This document shows, in pieces, positions 44,601 to 53,344 of a stretch of DNA of 64,000 nt. The notes below the pieces were generated by a model, which was not told the DNA's origin, did not search any database, and saw only the letters and a program-made list of their open reading frames with translations. This DNA comes from CAVVEQ01 sp963806635. Its GTDB lineage: Bacteria > Chloroflexota > Anaerolineae > Anaerolineales > Anaerolineaceae. Positions within the stretch are counted from its first letter, which is position 1, and every line of letters starts with the position of its first letter. Made by a program: the position numbers and the translations under genes. Location: NCBI GenBank assembly GCA_963806635.1, contig CAWDZA010000015.1, forward strand, positions 1,240,001 to 1,304,000, written 5' to 3'.

Positions 44601-44810
44601 TTATGCCACGGTGACGCCCTGCGCCTGGGGTCCTTTGGGACCTTCGACGACGGCGAATTCCACTTTCTGCCCTTCGGTCAGCGTCCGATACCCCTGGGTC
44701 TGGATCTCGCTATAGTGGACGAATACATCGCCGCCTTTATCCCGTTCGATGAATCCGTACCCCTTGGTGGCATTAAACCATTTGACCGTGCCGGTCTCAC
44801 GCTCTGCCAT
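44601..44810 (-). CDS. Cold-shock domain protein (CspA family)
   Basis: 69 residues. GTVKWFNATKGYGFIERD holds RNP1, DVFVHYSEIQ holds RNP2, ending VEGPKGPQAQGVTVA. Binds single-stranded RNA/DNA. The ATG at 44808-44810 follows an AAGGAGAAGGAGAAG tract. A roughly 86-nt 5' untranslated region separates it from the promoter, typical for csp genes. Confidence 0.96.
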   Translation of the reverse strand: MAERETGTVKWFNATKGYGFIERDKGGDVFVHYSEIQTQGYRTLTEGQKVEFAVVEGPKGPQAQGVTVA

Positions 44811-44902
44811 TTCTTCTCCTTCTCCTCTTCTCCTGATATTCGGCAGAGCGTTGCTGTTCCTTGGTGATACCCAACTCATACATACGTTGACTGCCAAGTA
44901 AT

Positions 44903-44931
44903 AATGTAGCAAACTCAATCGCGCATGTCAA
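44903..44931 (-). promoter_or_regulatory. Promoter of the cold-shock gene
   Basis: Minus strand TTGACA (44926-44931), 17-nt spacer, TACATT (44903-44908). Perfect -35. Confidence 0.8.
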
Positions 44932-44953
44932 GTGGGATAAGGGGTCAACCCGG

Positions 44954-44981
44954 TTGAAATTTCCGCCCAGATTTATATAAT
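44954..44981 (+). promoter_or_regulatory. Promoter of the Yip1-domain gene
   Basis: TTGAAA (44954-44959), 16-nt spacer, TATAAT (44976-44981), 37 nt before the ATG. Confidence 0.7.
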
Positions 44982-45018
44982 TAATCATGATCCAGCCACC
45001 TTCGAAAGGTACGATTTC

Positions 45019-45747
45019 ATGAACGAATCCCCCTACAACGCTTCTCTCCCACCCGTAACCCCGGAACCAGAACCAGTTGAATCGCTCGGCTGGTTGGATA
45101 TTTGGGGATATGCCATCTCCAGGCCTGCTGTATCCACATACCGGGAGTTGCTCGCGGACCCGAAATCCCAGCGGACCCCTTACCTGTGGGTGGGAATGGC
45201 GTTACTGCTCTCTTACATAATCCAGGTAGGACTGCAGGCACTTTTTGGAGTTTCATCCTTTAGCTCAATCGCATCTCAAATGGAGAGCCAATTGGGTCCG
45301 TTCGGATCCTTTCTTGGCACCGCCTCGCTGATGTCTTTGATTTGCTGCGCCCCGTTTGCTGCAGTCTTAGGGGTGCTTGGATACATCATCTCCTGTGGTG
45401 TGTATCACCTGCTCGCAAAGATTTTCGGCGGCACGGGCACCTTCAGCCAGGTCGCCTTTGCAGCATCCACTTTTTACGTTCCACTCACGGTCATCATGGC
45501 AGTCCTCGGCAGCCTGCCGGTGGCAGGACCATTTCTATCTATCCCTGTCTCCATTTACATGCTGGTGCTATTCGCGATCGCTATTAATGCTGTGCATGGC
45601 ATCGGCGGCTGGAAATCCGCCTTGGTTGTTATTATTCCAGTAGCGATCCTTATCATCCTCATTGTCATTCTTTTCGCGTTTGTGTTTACCGCCTTAGCCC
45701 CGGTTCTCCAGCAGATGCCTGGCAACATCCAACCTTTCACATATTAA
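45019..45747 (+). CDS. Yip1 domain membrane protein
   Basis: 242 residues. A cytosolic Pro-rich start, then SLGWLDIWGYAISRPAVSTYRELL, the typical Yip1 opening, then about five spans including GVLGYIISCGVYHLLAKIFGG and FSQVAFAASTFYVPL. Function in bacteria is not established. Confidence 0.83.
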   Translation: MNESPYNASLPPVTPEPEPVESLGWLDIWGYAISRPAVSTYRELLADPKSQRTPYLWVGMALLLSYIIQVGLQALFGVSSFSSIASQMESQLGPFGSFLGTASLMSLICCAPFAAVLGVLGYIISCGVYHLLAKIFGGTGTFSQVAFAASTFYVPLTVIMAVLGSLPVAGPFLSIPVSIYMLVLFAIAINAVHGIGGWKSALVVIIPVAILIILIVILFAFVFTALAPVLQQMPGNIQPFTY

Positions 45748-45834
45748 TCCATGAGATTGATCAACCGTCCGTTTGAAAAGGTATGGTAACATTTACAGGC
45801 AAGAATCCGGCGTAAAGGATAAAGAAGGTTGGAG

Positions 45835-46104
45835 ATGACAGCTCATAATCTGCCCGAAGAAAAACAGATCCTGAAATTCATCGATACGGTTCCTTTTTCT
45901 GAAAAGGATAAAAAAGCCTGGTCCGAGCAAATCCGCGCAACCGGTTTTTCGGTGGAGCTGGCGGATACAATCCATAAAAAAATCGCCGGACCTAAAAACA
46001 AGAAACCTGACGCAGTGGATCTCTCCCATTTCACCATCGAATTCAATGGATTAGTCAACCGCTGGCGGCTGGCCAGTCAATCCAGGAACTTCGCGAAAAG
46101 ATGA
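45835..46104 (+). CDS. Small conserved protein, unknown
   Basis: 89 residues, charged and helical (LPEEKQILKFIDTVPFSEKDKK-type start). The ATG at 45835 follows GGTTGGAG; a TTG two codons earlier is possible. Its last codons overlap the ATG of the SH3 lipoprotein, so the two are coupled. I do not recognise a family. Confidence 0.6.
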   Translation: MTAHNLPEEKQILKFIDTVPFSEKDKKAWSEQIRATGFSVELADTIHKKIAGPKNKKPDAVDLSHFTIEFNGLVNRWRLASQSRNFAKR

Positions 46105-46853
46105 AAACTATCCACATCGCCCTCCCCTGTCTGCTCATCCTCGCGTTGACGCTCGGCGGATGCATGTCGCTGGCGACACCGGAGCCAACCCCCACCATCG
46201 CCATCCCCCCCACCTCCACCCAACCGGTGCCTACCGAGACTCCCATCCCGCCCAAGCCCACCCCCACCGAAACCGCCATCCCGACTGTCACCGGCACTCC
46301 AGCGCCAATTTCGCCAGTTACCCTGGTCGTCAGCGTGGATCAGATCAACCTGCGCAAGGGACCCGGGCGGCTTTTCGATAAGGTCGAGACCTATAAAAAA
46401 GATACTCCCATGTATGCCTTTGGACAGGCGCCCGGTGGAGAGTGGCTACTGGTTCGCACCGACGATGACCTCTCCGGCTGGGTGGCTGCGGAGTTCATGC
46501 AGTCTGAATCAAAGACAGAAAGTCTGCCGGTCTTCAACACCGATCAGGGTTATCTTGTCACCGGTAAGGTGGTCGGTCCGGATGATGCCCCCATCCCCGG
46601 AGTTGTCTTTGCCATACACCAGGGGGCGGAGAACCTTGGCCGCAGGGTGGATGCAAAGACCGATGCGCTGGGAATCTACTACGCGTTCCTGCCGCCAGGG
46701 TCAGGCGGCACCTGGATCGCGGATATCGTGGGTGTTTCCTGTGAAAGCCCCATCGTGGATACGGAATGCAAATACACGGGCACCTTCTCCAGCGTCTCGA
46801 CCGAAGTTGAATTGCCCCAGTCCGCGCCTTTCGTGATCACCTACACACCTTAA
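46101..46853 (+). CDS. SH3-domain lipoprotein with C-terminal CarboxypepD_reg-like domain
   Basis: 250 residues. Lipoprotein signal LLILALTLGGCMS (Cys near residue 21), a Pro/Thr-rich spacer (residues 27-72), a bacterial SH3 domain (VSVDQINLRKGPGRLFDK ... GWVAAEFM, 75-140), then a beta-sandwich like a carboxypeptidase regulatory domain (GKVVGPDDAPIPGVVFAI). Likely displayed on the cell surface; ligand unknown. Confidence 0.8.
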   Translation: MKTIHIALPCLLILALTLGGCMSLATPEPTPTIAIPPTSTQPVPTETPIPPKPTPTETAIPTVTGTPAPISPVTLVVSVDQINLRKGPGRLFDKVETYKKDTPMYAFGQAPGGEWLLVRTDDDLSGWVAAEFMQSESKTESLPVFNTDQGYLVTGKVVGPDDAPIPGVVFAIHQGAENLGRRVDAKTDALGIYYAFLPPGSGGTWIADIVGVSCESPIVDTECKYTGTFSSVSTEVELPQSAPFVITYTP

Positions 46854-46857
46854 TCCA

Positions 46858-47610
46858 TCAGCGGATCAACGGATCATACAAATAGGATTGGTTTTCCCGC
46901 AGCCAGCGCCTGTGCCGCTGGTATTCGCTGTCCAGAATTGCCAGTTTCTGCCAAAACCTCTGCGAGTGATTGGGTTCGGTCATATGCGTAAGCTCGTGCA
47001 GAATAACATAATCCAGCACCTCGGGTGGAACCATCACCAAACGCCAGTTGAAGGAAAGCGTCCCCCGGCTGGAGCAGCTCCCCCAACGGGATTTCTGGCT
47101 GCGGATGGAGATTGTATTCGGAGTTTTCCCCAACCTGGCACCAAGCAGCTCCACCCGCGCGGGGATCAGACGGCCTGCTTTCTTTTTGAGGTAGGAAGTC
47201 AGGGCAAGTTCTGCTCCGCCCAGTCCCCCTTCTGGTACGCTCACCTGTAAAAACCCCCCAGCTTCTTCAACCTTAGCCCGGATTTGCCTGCCCGGATCCT
47301 CGCGCAACTGCAGGGTGATCTGGTGACCTTCGATCAAAATAGTGCCGGAGGGCAGGTTGGCCATTGCCGCCCCGGGCGGGCGCCGCCGGGACTCGAGTTT
47401 CTGGAACCGTTCCTGTTGCGCCACCACCCAATCGGCGTGCAGCCGCAGGAATCGCTCTGCATCCCCGCGGCTGGCGTTGGCCGGTGTGACCACCTCCACG
47501 CCGTCAGGTCCGACCGAAACCCGGAAACGCCGCGTGCGGTTGGATACACGCCAACGGTAGCGGATCTGGGTCCCGCGGTGAAAGAATTCCAGCAACAGGG
47601 GTTCTGTCAA
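46858..47610 (-). CDS. YgjP-type (DUF45) zinc metallopeptidase
   Basis: 250 residues. The SRWGSCSSRGTLSFNWRLV block and LDYVILHELTHMTEPNHSQRFW give the HExxH zinc site and third histidine of the WLM/YgjP (M48-like) family. The N-terminal part is a beta-rich domain. Substrate unknown. Converges with the SH3 lipoprotein gene. Confidence 0.92.
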   Translation of the reverse strand: MTEPLLLEFFHRGTQIRYRWRVSNRTRRFRVSVGPDGVEVVTPANASRGDAERFLRLHADWVVAQQERFQKLESRRRPPGAAMANLPSGTILIEGHQITLQLREDPGRQIRAKVEEAGGFLQVSVPEGGLGGAELALTSYLKKKAGRLIPARVELLGARLGKTPNTISIRSQKSRWGSCSSRGTLSFNWRLVMVPPEVLDYVILHELTHMTEPNHSQRFWQKLAILDSEYQRHRRWLRENQSYLYDPLIR

Positions 47611-47695
47611 AATAAATGCTTTCTTTGCCGATTAATTCGATACATTCTACCCGGTAATTTTCAGGATCAACCATTAATCTGATATAACCGACCTG

Positions 47696-48721
47696 ATGCA
47701 GGCTGATATTTTCCAGCAAGTTGTAAATGCGTTTCCGTATCGAAAGGATCTTCTTCGTACGGAGCCTGAAGGTGCAGTACGGTTATTTAATGGCTTCTAC
47801 GAGTCAGGGGTCGACCTGGTCATCGATAAATATCGCAGAACTCTTGTAGTGTCCAATCATGACAGATCTTATGAGGTGACCCGCGATTTTGTGCTGGAAA
47901 TTCAGGAGTTTTGTAACATAAATACGTTCCCAATCTTTTGTGCGTTGATGAAAAATCGCCGCGCTGCCGATCCCGCGGAACGGCGGGGTGTGATCGTGGA
48001 TGGAGCCGGATTGGCAGAATTTGTTGTCGAAGAGGGACCAGGCTACGCAATCGACCTTACGTTGAACCAGGACGCATCCTTTTACATCGATACCCGCGGT
48101 TTGCGGAGTTGGCTGAAAGCACGGGCATCTGACTGGGACGTACTCAATTGTTTTGCTTATACCGGCAGCTTTGGTGTCGCCGCGCATTTTGGCGGTGCAA
48201 GAAGGGTCATTCAATTGGATCGTTCTCGGAAATTTCTCGCCATCGCACAGAAGTCCATCATCATAAATTACCCCCCGAATGACATGCCGGGGGCTGAAAT
48301 TGGTTATTTGGTTGGGGATTTCTTTCGCCAGACAGGGCGGCTGCGCCGGGAAGGTGCCCAGTTCGATTGTGTCATCCTGGATGCACCTTACTTTTCTACC
48401 GACGGTGGTACGGCGATCCACACCCAGCAGGATACTGCCCGGTTGATCAATAAGGTCCGCCCGCTGGTACGCGATGGCGGATACCTGATCGCGATCAACA
48501 ATTCCCTCTTTCTCTCCGGGAAAGAATATCTGGACAAACTTACAGAATTGGGTAGGGATGGCTGCGTGCATATAGAAGAAATCATCCCTGTGCCTGAGGA
48601 CGTAACAGGATATCCACAGACCATTGTACGCAGACCACCTGTCGATCCCTCACCCTTCAACCATCCAACAAAAATTGTAGTCTTGCAGGTGAAGAAGAAA
48701 AACCGGGTTGCCCCGGTTTGA
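47696..48721 (+). CDS. RlmI-like class I SAM-dependent RNA methyltransferase
   Basis: 341 residues. N-terminal EGAVRLFNGFYESGVDLVID resembles the RNA-binding linker of RlmI/RlmK. Then LNQDASFYIDTRGLRSWLK, NCFAYTGSFGVAAHFGGARR (SAM motif I), LDRSRKFLAIAQ and VILDAPYFST. The last motif replaces the usual DPP with DAP, and no PUA domain is seen. Probably methylates an rRNA cytosine; the site is unknown. Confidence 0.82.
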   Translation: MQADIFQQVVNAFPYRKDLLRTEPEGAVRLFNGFYESGVDLVIDKYRRTLVVSNHDRSYEVTRDFVLEIQEFCNINTFPIFCALMKNRRAADPAERRGVIVDGAGLAEFVVEEGPGYAIDLTLNQDASFYIDTRGLRSWLKARASDWDVLNCFAYTGSFGVAAHFGGARRVIQLDRSRKFLAIAQKSIIINYPPNDMPGAEIGYLVGDFFRQTGRLRREGAQFDCVILDAPYFSTDGGTAIHTQQDTARLINKVRPLVRDGGYLIAINNSLFLSGKEYLDKLTELGRDGCVHIEEIIPVPEDVTGYPQTIVRRPPVDPSPFNHPTKIVVLQVKKKNRVAPV

Positions 48722-48744
48722 AATCCTTCTCGAAAATACTTGCC

Positions 48745-50682
48745 CTAACCCCCGTTCCTTTCTCCGTTTTTAATATCCATATCGATCTTAAATGGCACTT
48801 CGATGATGACGATATCCTTGAATTGACGCAACCGCCAGCGAAGTTGGGATGCCGTCTGATTATGGAAGAACCGCGCGATCCAGCGCTCGGGGATAAATTC
48901 AGGGATCACTACCGTGATCAGCTTGTGGGGAAATTCGACCGTGTTGACATGGATGATGTAATTCACAATAGGTGTGAGCACATCCCGGTAGTCATACTCG
49001 ATCAATTCCAGCTTCGTGCAGGAAGTACAGTCTGAAAACCGATTCCAGCGATCCATGATGTGTTCCCGCGATGTTTCATCGGTCACGATGGAAAGCACCC
49101 GCACATCATTGGATATCTTCTTCGCATATTCCAACGCCAGCAAAGATCCGCGATGGATATCTGCGATCGGTACGATCGCCACATCCGCTACATCCGAGAA
49201 TTTCTTCGGGTCCAGGTCGTGGGTGCTGAGAGCGTTTGAAACGCGCTCGTAATGTTTGTTGACCGTGTAAAAGAAGTAGATCACCAACGGGATGATGATG
49301 ACGATGATCCAGGCGCCTTCCAGGAATTTGGTGAAAAGAAAAACTAGGAAGACGATGAAAGTGACGACAGCGCCGACGGCATTGATCACCCGTTTCCAGC
49401 GCACCCCTTTTTCGTAATGAATGGTAGTCACGTGGGTCTTGATCGTCTCGCCCGGCTTGAGGTGGGCGATTCTTCCCATCAGTCGAAACATTCCACTCTG
49501 TGAAAGACTGAAGGCCATCATCACGCCCAATGCATAAAGGGGCAGCATGCGGATCTCATCCGCCTGAAAGAGGATCAGCATCACAGCCGAAAGGAGGGTG
49601 AGCGCGGCGATACCCGAGCTGAAAACCAATCTATCTCCCCGGTTTTGGAACCAGCGCGGCAGGTAATTATCCCGGGCTAGAAAATAGGATAACCTCGGAA
49701 AATCCTGAAAGCCTGTGTTGGCAGCCATAAAAAGGATCCCGGCAGTGAAGATCTGCACCCAGAAATAGAGGAACCCGCTCCCGGTCACTGCCCGGGTCAA
49801 CTGCGAGAGGATGGATTCGCTCGCTTCGGGGATCAGGTCGATCTTGGTGGAGAGGTAAGCGATCCCGATCAGGAGAACGATCGCGATCATGGCCATTGCG
49901 ATCATGACCGTGGCCGCGTTCCTGGATTCTGGTTTTTTGAAGGCTTTGACCCCATTGCTGATCGCTTCGATCCCGGTCAGGGCGGTGCACCCGCCGGAAA
50001 ACGCCCGCAGGATCAGCCAGATGAAGGCAAAACCCGCCAGATTGACCATGGGGGGTACTGTTTGAGTGTTGACCGGCAGCGGTGGAAGCCCGAAAAAGCC
50101 GAAGTAGCGCGCCATTCCGATGACAAGCATCACAAACACACCGACCACGAAGCCATACGTTGGAATGGCAAACAAAGCCCCGCTCTCCCGGACGCCGCGT
50201 AAATTCATCCAGGCAATCAAACTCACCGCTATAAGCGCGATGATCACACGATAAGGATACGCTTCTGGAAATGCAGAGGTAACCGCCCGGACGCCTGCCG
50301 CGGTGGAGACCGATACGGTCATGATGTAATCCACCAGTAACGCCGCGGCAGCCAATAATGCCGGCAGCTCACCCAGGTTATCCTTGGCGACTGTATATGA
50401 TCCGCCGCCCTCCGGGTAATGCAGGATGGTCTGGACGTAGCTCACCGCCACAAGGACCACCAGTCCGGCAACTGCCAGCGCGATCGGCAGCGTGGCAACC
50501 AGGGCACCGCTGCCCAGGACGATCAGCACGGTCATGATCGCTTCGGTGGCATAGGCGTTGGAGGAGATCGTGTCGGAGGCAAAGATCGCCAGCCCGCGGA
50601 TCTTATCCAGGCGCTCGTGTGATTCCCGGCTCGAAGGGAAAGGGTCACCGATAAAGAAATGTTTTAGATCAGAAAGTTCCAT
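48745..50682 (-). CDS. APC family amino-acid/potassium-type permease with cytosolic C-terminus
   Basis: 645 residues. LDKIRGLAIFASDTISSNAYATE starts the first half-helix, and YPEGGGSYTVAKDNLGE is the conserved APC loop. About 12 spans follow to residue 480. The last 150 residues form a soluble alpha/beta domain (VADVAIVPIADIHRGSLLALEYAKKI ... VLSIVTDE) like the universal-stress-type domain of several APC transporters. Substrate not readable. Confidence 0.87.
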   Translation of the reverse strand: MELSDLKHFFIGDPFPSSRESHERLDKIRGLAIFASDTISSNAYATEAIMTVLIVLGSGALVATLPIALAVAGLVVLVAVSYVQTILHYPEGGGSYTVAKDNLGELPALLAAAALLVDYIMTVSVSTAAGVRAVTSAFPEAYPYRVIIALIAVSLIAWMNLRGVRESGALFAIPTYGFVVGVFVMLVIGMARYFGFFGLPPLPVNTQTVPPMVNLAGFAFIWLILRAFSGGCTALTGIEAISNGVKAFKKPESRNAATVMIAMAMIAIVLLIGIAYLSTKIDLIPEASESILSQLTRAVTGSGFLYFWVQIFTAGILFMAANTGFQDFPRLSYFLARDNYLPRWFQNRGDRLVFSSGIAALTLLSAVMLILFQADEIRMLPLYALGVMMAFSLSQSGMFRLMGRIAHLKPGETIKTHVTTIHYEKGVRWKRVINAVGAVVTFIVFLVFLFTKFLEGAWIIVIIIPLVIYFFYTVNKHYERVSNALSTHDLDPKKFSDVADVAIVPIADIHRGSLLALEYAKKISNDVRVLSIVTDETSREHIMDRWNRFSDCTSCTKLELIEYDYRDVLTPIVNYIIHVNTVEFPHKLITVVIPEFIPERWIARFFHNQTASQLRWRLRQFKDIVIIEVPFKIDMDIKNGERNGG

Positions 50683-50813
50683 CTACACTCACATCAAAGA
50701 TTTTCGCATTGGGAAAATGCAATTCCCCCAATCACACGGAAGTCCGGAAATTGGCGAACCCACGAATTCTAACAAAGTTTCAAATATTCGGAAGGGAAAG
50801 TTAAGGATGGGGT

Positions 50814-50889
50814 TGGTGGGCCCGGCTGGGATCGAACCAGCGACCTGGCGGTTATGAGCCGCTCGCTCTAACCACTGAGCTACGGGCCC
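50814..50889 (-). tRNA. tRNA with CAU anticodon, probably tRNA-Ile2 (or tRNA-Met)
   Basis: Minus strand GGGCCCGTAGCTCAGTGGTT..., anticodon loop CTCATAA (CAU), T-loop GGTTCGATCC, acceptor GGGCCCG/CGGGCCC with A73 and an encoded CCA. The short D-loop AGTGGTTAGAGC and GGTCGCTGGTTC resemble bacterial tRNA-Ile2, whose CAU is modified to lysidine, more than elongator tRNA-Met. The identity is not certain. Confidence 0.9.
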
Positions 50890-50908
50890 CCTGTCCAATT
50901 GTAAATCG

Positions 50909-50963
50909 ACCCGCTCGCTCTACCCCCTTCGGGGGTGCTTTGCGACCACCGAGCAATGGGCCC
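50909..50963 (-). pseudogene. tRNA 5'-half fragment with a 22-nt insertion
   Basis: Minus strand GGGCCCATTGCTCGGTGGT matches the first 19 nt of the neighbouring CAU tRNA with three changes. A 22-nt GC hairpin insert (ACCCCC-GAA-GGGGGT in its core) follows. TAGAGCGAGCGG then continues the tRNA match up to the anticodon stem. The 3' half is missing, so it cannot be a tRNA. It looks like a partial duplication. Confidence 0.65.
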
Positions 50964-50983
50964 TGGAAGGCCAAAAAATTATA

Positions 50984-52462
50984 TCATGCTCTTTCCAGGC
51001 GGATCTCCACCGTGGTTCCCTCTCCCGTCGCGCTCTTTATGCCGATCTTTCCTCCCATACCCTCCACCAGCGCTTTCGCCAGCGAAAGTCCCAACCCGGC
51101 GCCATTCTGTCCGGAACTGCTGCCAGGTGCCTGGTAGAAACGATCGAACACACGCTCGAGATGCTCGGCTTCAATTCCGCTGCCGTTATCTTGAACCGTT
51201 ATCGCCGCATGATCCCCATCGACCCTCGCCATCAGCCGAATTAACCCGCTTTCGGGTGTGTGCCGGGCAGCGTTATCGATCAAGATCCACAGAACCTGCC
51301 TAAGGCGCTGACCATCCGCCATTGCCTGGACTGCCTCCGACCGGGCATCCACCTGGACATGCTTTTCTGTCAGCATACGGGTTGCTTTTTCCCGCATTTC
51401 CTCCAAGAGCGTATCAAGGGCGATGCCTTCCCGGTTGAATTTCAACACCCCGCTGTCAATCCGCGAAAGCATCAGCAAGTCGTCCACCATCCCGCTCATA
51501 TAATCGGTATCCTGGATGATCTCCTTCAGCGCGGTTTTCGCCTCCTTTTCGTGGGTACCCAGCGAAGCCAGCTCCGCTGTCCCGCGGATCAAGGTCAGCG
51601 GGGTGCGAAGCTCGTGGCTGGCATTGGCCACAAATTCCTGCTGGCGTTCCACAGCCAATTGCACCGGACGGATCGACCTGCCCGCCACCACCCAGCTCCC
51701 CCAGGCCATCAGGACCAAACTTATTCCTCCCAGGATCAATAAGCCCATCAGAAATTCCCGCATCAAACGGCTCTGATCGGCCACAGGACGGCCGAATTGG
51801 AAATACCCGGCGGGTGCGCCGGCGGGAAGCACGAAGGTCAGCAATCGGTACTCTCTCCCGGAGGCATCCCGGACGGTGCCCAGGGAATACGATCCGGGCG
51901 TTTGGGGTTTATCCTTCCCGATCGCAGGGCTGATCGGAGGTTTCACATTCTGGCCGCTCTCGATCAACTTTCCCTGGGGGTCCACCTGCATGAAAAAGAT
52001 GGAAGACAGTTCCCCATCGTAATCGTGCAGCACCTCGCCGGATTCTCCCTGGTAGCCGGTTGATCCGTAACCCTCCTCGCCTGTCAAGGTAGGGGCGGGT
52101 GTGCTTTGGATCTCGTTGTTTTCATCATCGTCAGATCCTTGTTCGTCATTCTCTTCACCTTGTGGGAATGGGGTGCGCTCAGGATTTGGCTTTATGGCAG
52201 GCAGCGGGGTGAAAATCTGGAAGGATTCGTGTTGATCTCCCGTATCCCCCAGCCAGACGAAACGAACCTCAGCCAGATCCCTGGGAACTGGCAGCCCCAG
52301 GAATTCCAATTGCTGCACCAGGCGGTACTCGAGTGCCCGGTCGGTAGTTGTCTGAAAATACTGCACCAGGAAGAAGTAAAGCCCTGCGCCAATGATTAGA
52401 ACGAAAAGAAAGGAAAAACCTGAATAGAGCAGTGTGAGCCTGACCCGCAAATTCTTAAGCAT
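50984..52462 (-). CDS. Sensor histidine kinase
   Basis: 492 residues. TM1 at 12-36, an extracytoplasmic sensor of about 200 residues, TM2 at 238-260, then NASHELRTPLTL (H283) and a HATPase domain (IDNAARHTPE, DNGSGIEAEH, GAGLGLSLAKALVEGMGG). A strongly acidic stretch at residues 103-117 (EENDEQGSDDDENNE) is unusual and may bind cations. No HAMP domain is evident. Its start overlaps the response regulator end by 8 nt. Confidence 0.94.
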   Translation of the reverse strand: MLKNLRVRLTLLYSGFSFLFVLIIGAGLYFFLVQYFQTTTDRALEYRLVQQLEFLGLPVPRDLAEVRFVWLGDTGDQHESFQIFTPLPAIKPNPERTPFPQGEENDEQGSDDDENNEIQSTPAPTLTGEEGYGSTGYQGESGEVLHDYDGELSSIFFMQVDPQGKLIESGQNVKPPISPAIGKDKPQTPGSYSLGTVRDASGREYRLLTFVLPAGAPAGYFQFGRPVADQSRLMREFLMGLLILGGISLVLMAWGSWVVAGRSIRPVQLAVERQQEFVANASHELRTPLTLIRGTAELASLGTHEKEAKTALKEIIQDTDYMSGMVDDLLMLSRIDSGVLKFNREGIALDTLLEEMREKATRMLTEKHVQVDARSEAVQAMADGQRLRQVLWILIDNAARHTPESGLIRLMARVDGDHAAITVQDNGSGIEAEHLERVFDRFYQAPGSSSGQNGAGLGLSLAKALVEGMGGKIGIKSATGEGTTVEIRLERA

Positions 52463-53138
52463 GGTCGATATCCAGGCGGTATCCCACCCCTCGAACGGTA
52501 AAGATGGGATCCGCCAGCCCTGGCACGTTCAACTTCTGCCGGAGATAGGAGATATACACATCCACAAGATCCTCTTTAACACTGCCTTCGTAGGACCAGA
52601 CGTGATCCAGGATATTCGCCCGGGTGAAGGTCTGCCGGGGATGCAGCATGAGGTATTCCAGAAGGTCCCATTCCGTGCGGCTCAGTTCGATCGATTTTTC
52701 GCCCCGCCTGAGGGTGTGCATGCGCAGGTCCATCACCAGGTTGCCCACGCGCAATTCCATCACATCCGCGCCATCCGGATTGAAGCGGCGGGTGATGGCA
52801 TGCAGCCTGGCAAGGAGCTCCTCCATGGAAAAAGGCTTCACCAGGTAATCATCCGCGCCGCTCTCCAGCCCTTTAACCCGGTCTTCCACTTGACCTCGAG
52901 CAGTGAGCATCAGGATGCCCATCTGAACCTGGTTGTTTCGGATGGCCCGCACGATGGAAGGTCCATCCCTGCCGGGCAGCATCCAATCGATCACCGCCAG
53001 CTCGTGCATCCCGCGCAGTGCCAGTTCCATCCCCGCGGCGCCGTCGTGGATGAGGTCCACGGTGTAACGTTCCGTTTCCAGCATCTTCCGGATCATATCC
53101 GCCAGCCGCTTGTCGTCCTCGATTACCAGTACCCGCAT
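52455..53138 (-). CDS. OmpR/PhoB family response regulator
   Basis: 227 residues. Receiver with RVLVIEDDKRL, phospho-acceptor D51 (AVIDWMLPGRDG) and KPFSMEEL (K101). The C-terminal winged helix includes ELSRTEWDLLEYLMLHPRQT and VDVYISYLRQKLN. It is transcribed away from the PepSY-like/ApbE operon across a 206-bp gap that holds the TTGGAA-N5-TTGGAA site. OmpR-family proteins bind such 11-bp-spaced direct repeats. Confidence 0.96.
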   Translation of the reverse strand: MRVLVIEDDKRLADMIRKMLETERYTVDLIHDGAAGMELALRGMHELAVIDWMLPGRDGPSIVRAIRNNQVQMGILMLTARGQVEDRVKGLESGADDYLVKPFSMEELLARLHAITRRFNPDGADVMELRVGNLVMDLRMHTLRRGEKSIELSRTEWDLLEYLMLHPRQTFTRANILDHVWSYEGSVKEDLVDVYISYLRQKLNVPGLADPIFTVRGVGYRLDIDHA

Positions 53139-53249
53139 GCTTATTCCTTCGAATGGTATTGATCCATAAATGATTTTATCCCAATTCCTTTTTTATTATT
53201 TCAGAAAGGCATGAGGACAGATCTCACTCAATATCGTAAAGGAAAATGA

Positions 53250-53313
53250 TTGGAATTCCCTTGGAAAAAAACGGTGCGGTTTTAATAAAATTCCAAACTT
53301 ATTTAGATATGAT
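53250..53313 (+). promoter_or_regulatory. Direct-repeat operator plus promoter, copy 1 (before PepSY-like gene 1)
   Basis: TTGGAA at 53250-53255 and 53261-53266 (11-bp period), TTTAAT at 53281-53286 and -10 TATGAT at 53308-53313. No good -35 is present, as expected of an activator-dependent promoter. The same layout occurs at 54565-54628. The rest of the 53139-53344 gap also carries an inverted TTCCAA half site (53291-53296). Confidence 0.72.
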
Positions 53314-53344
53314 TTAGACCGTAATCATTTTTGAAGGAGAAAAT

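Noticed and set aside
50909..50963. Second functional tRNA gene
   Set aside because: It has only a 5' half and a broken D-loop; no anticodon, T-arm or 3' acceptor strand.
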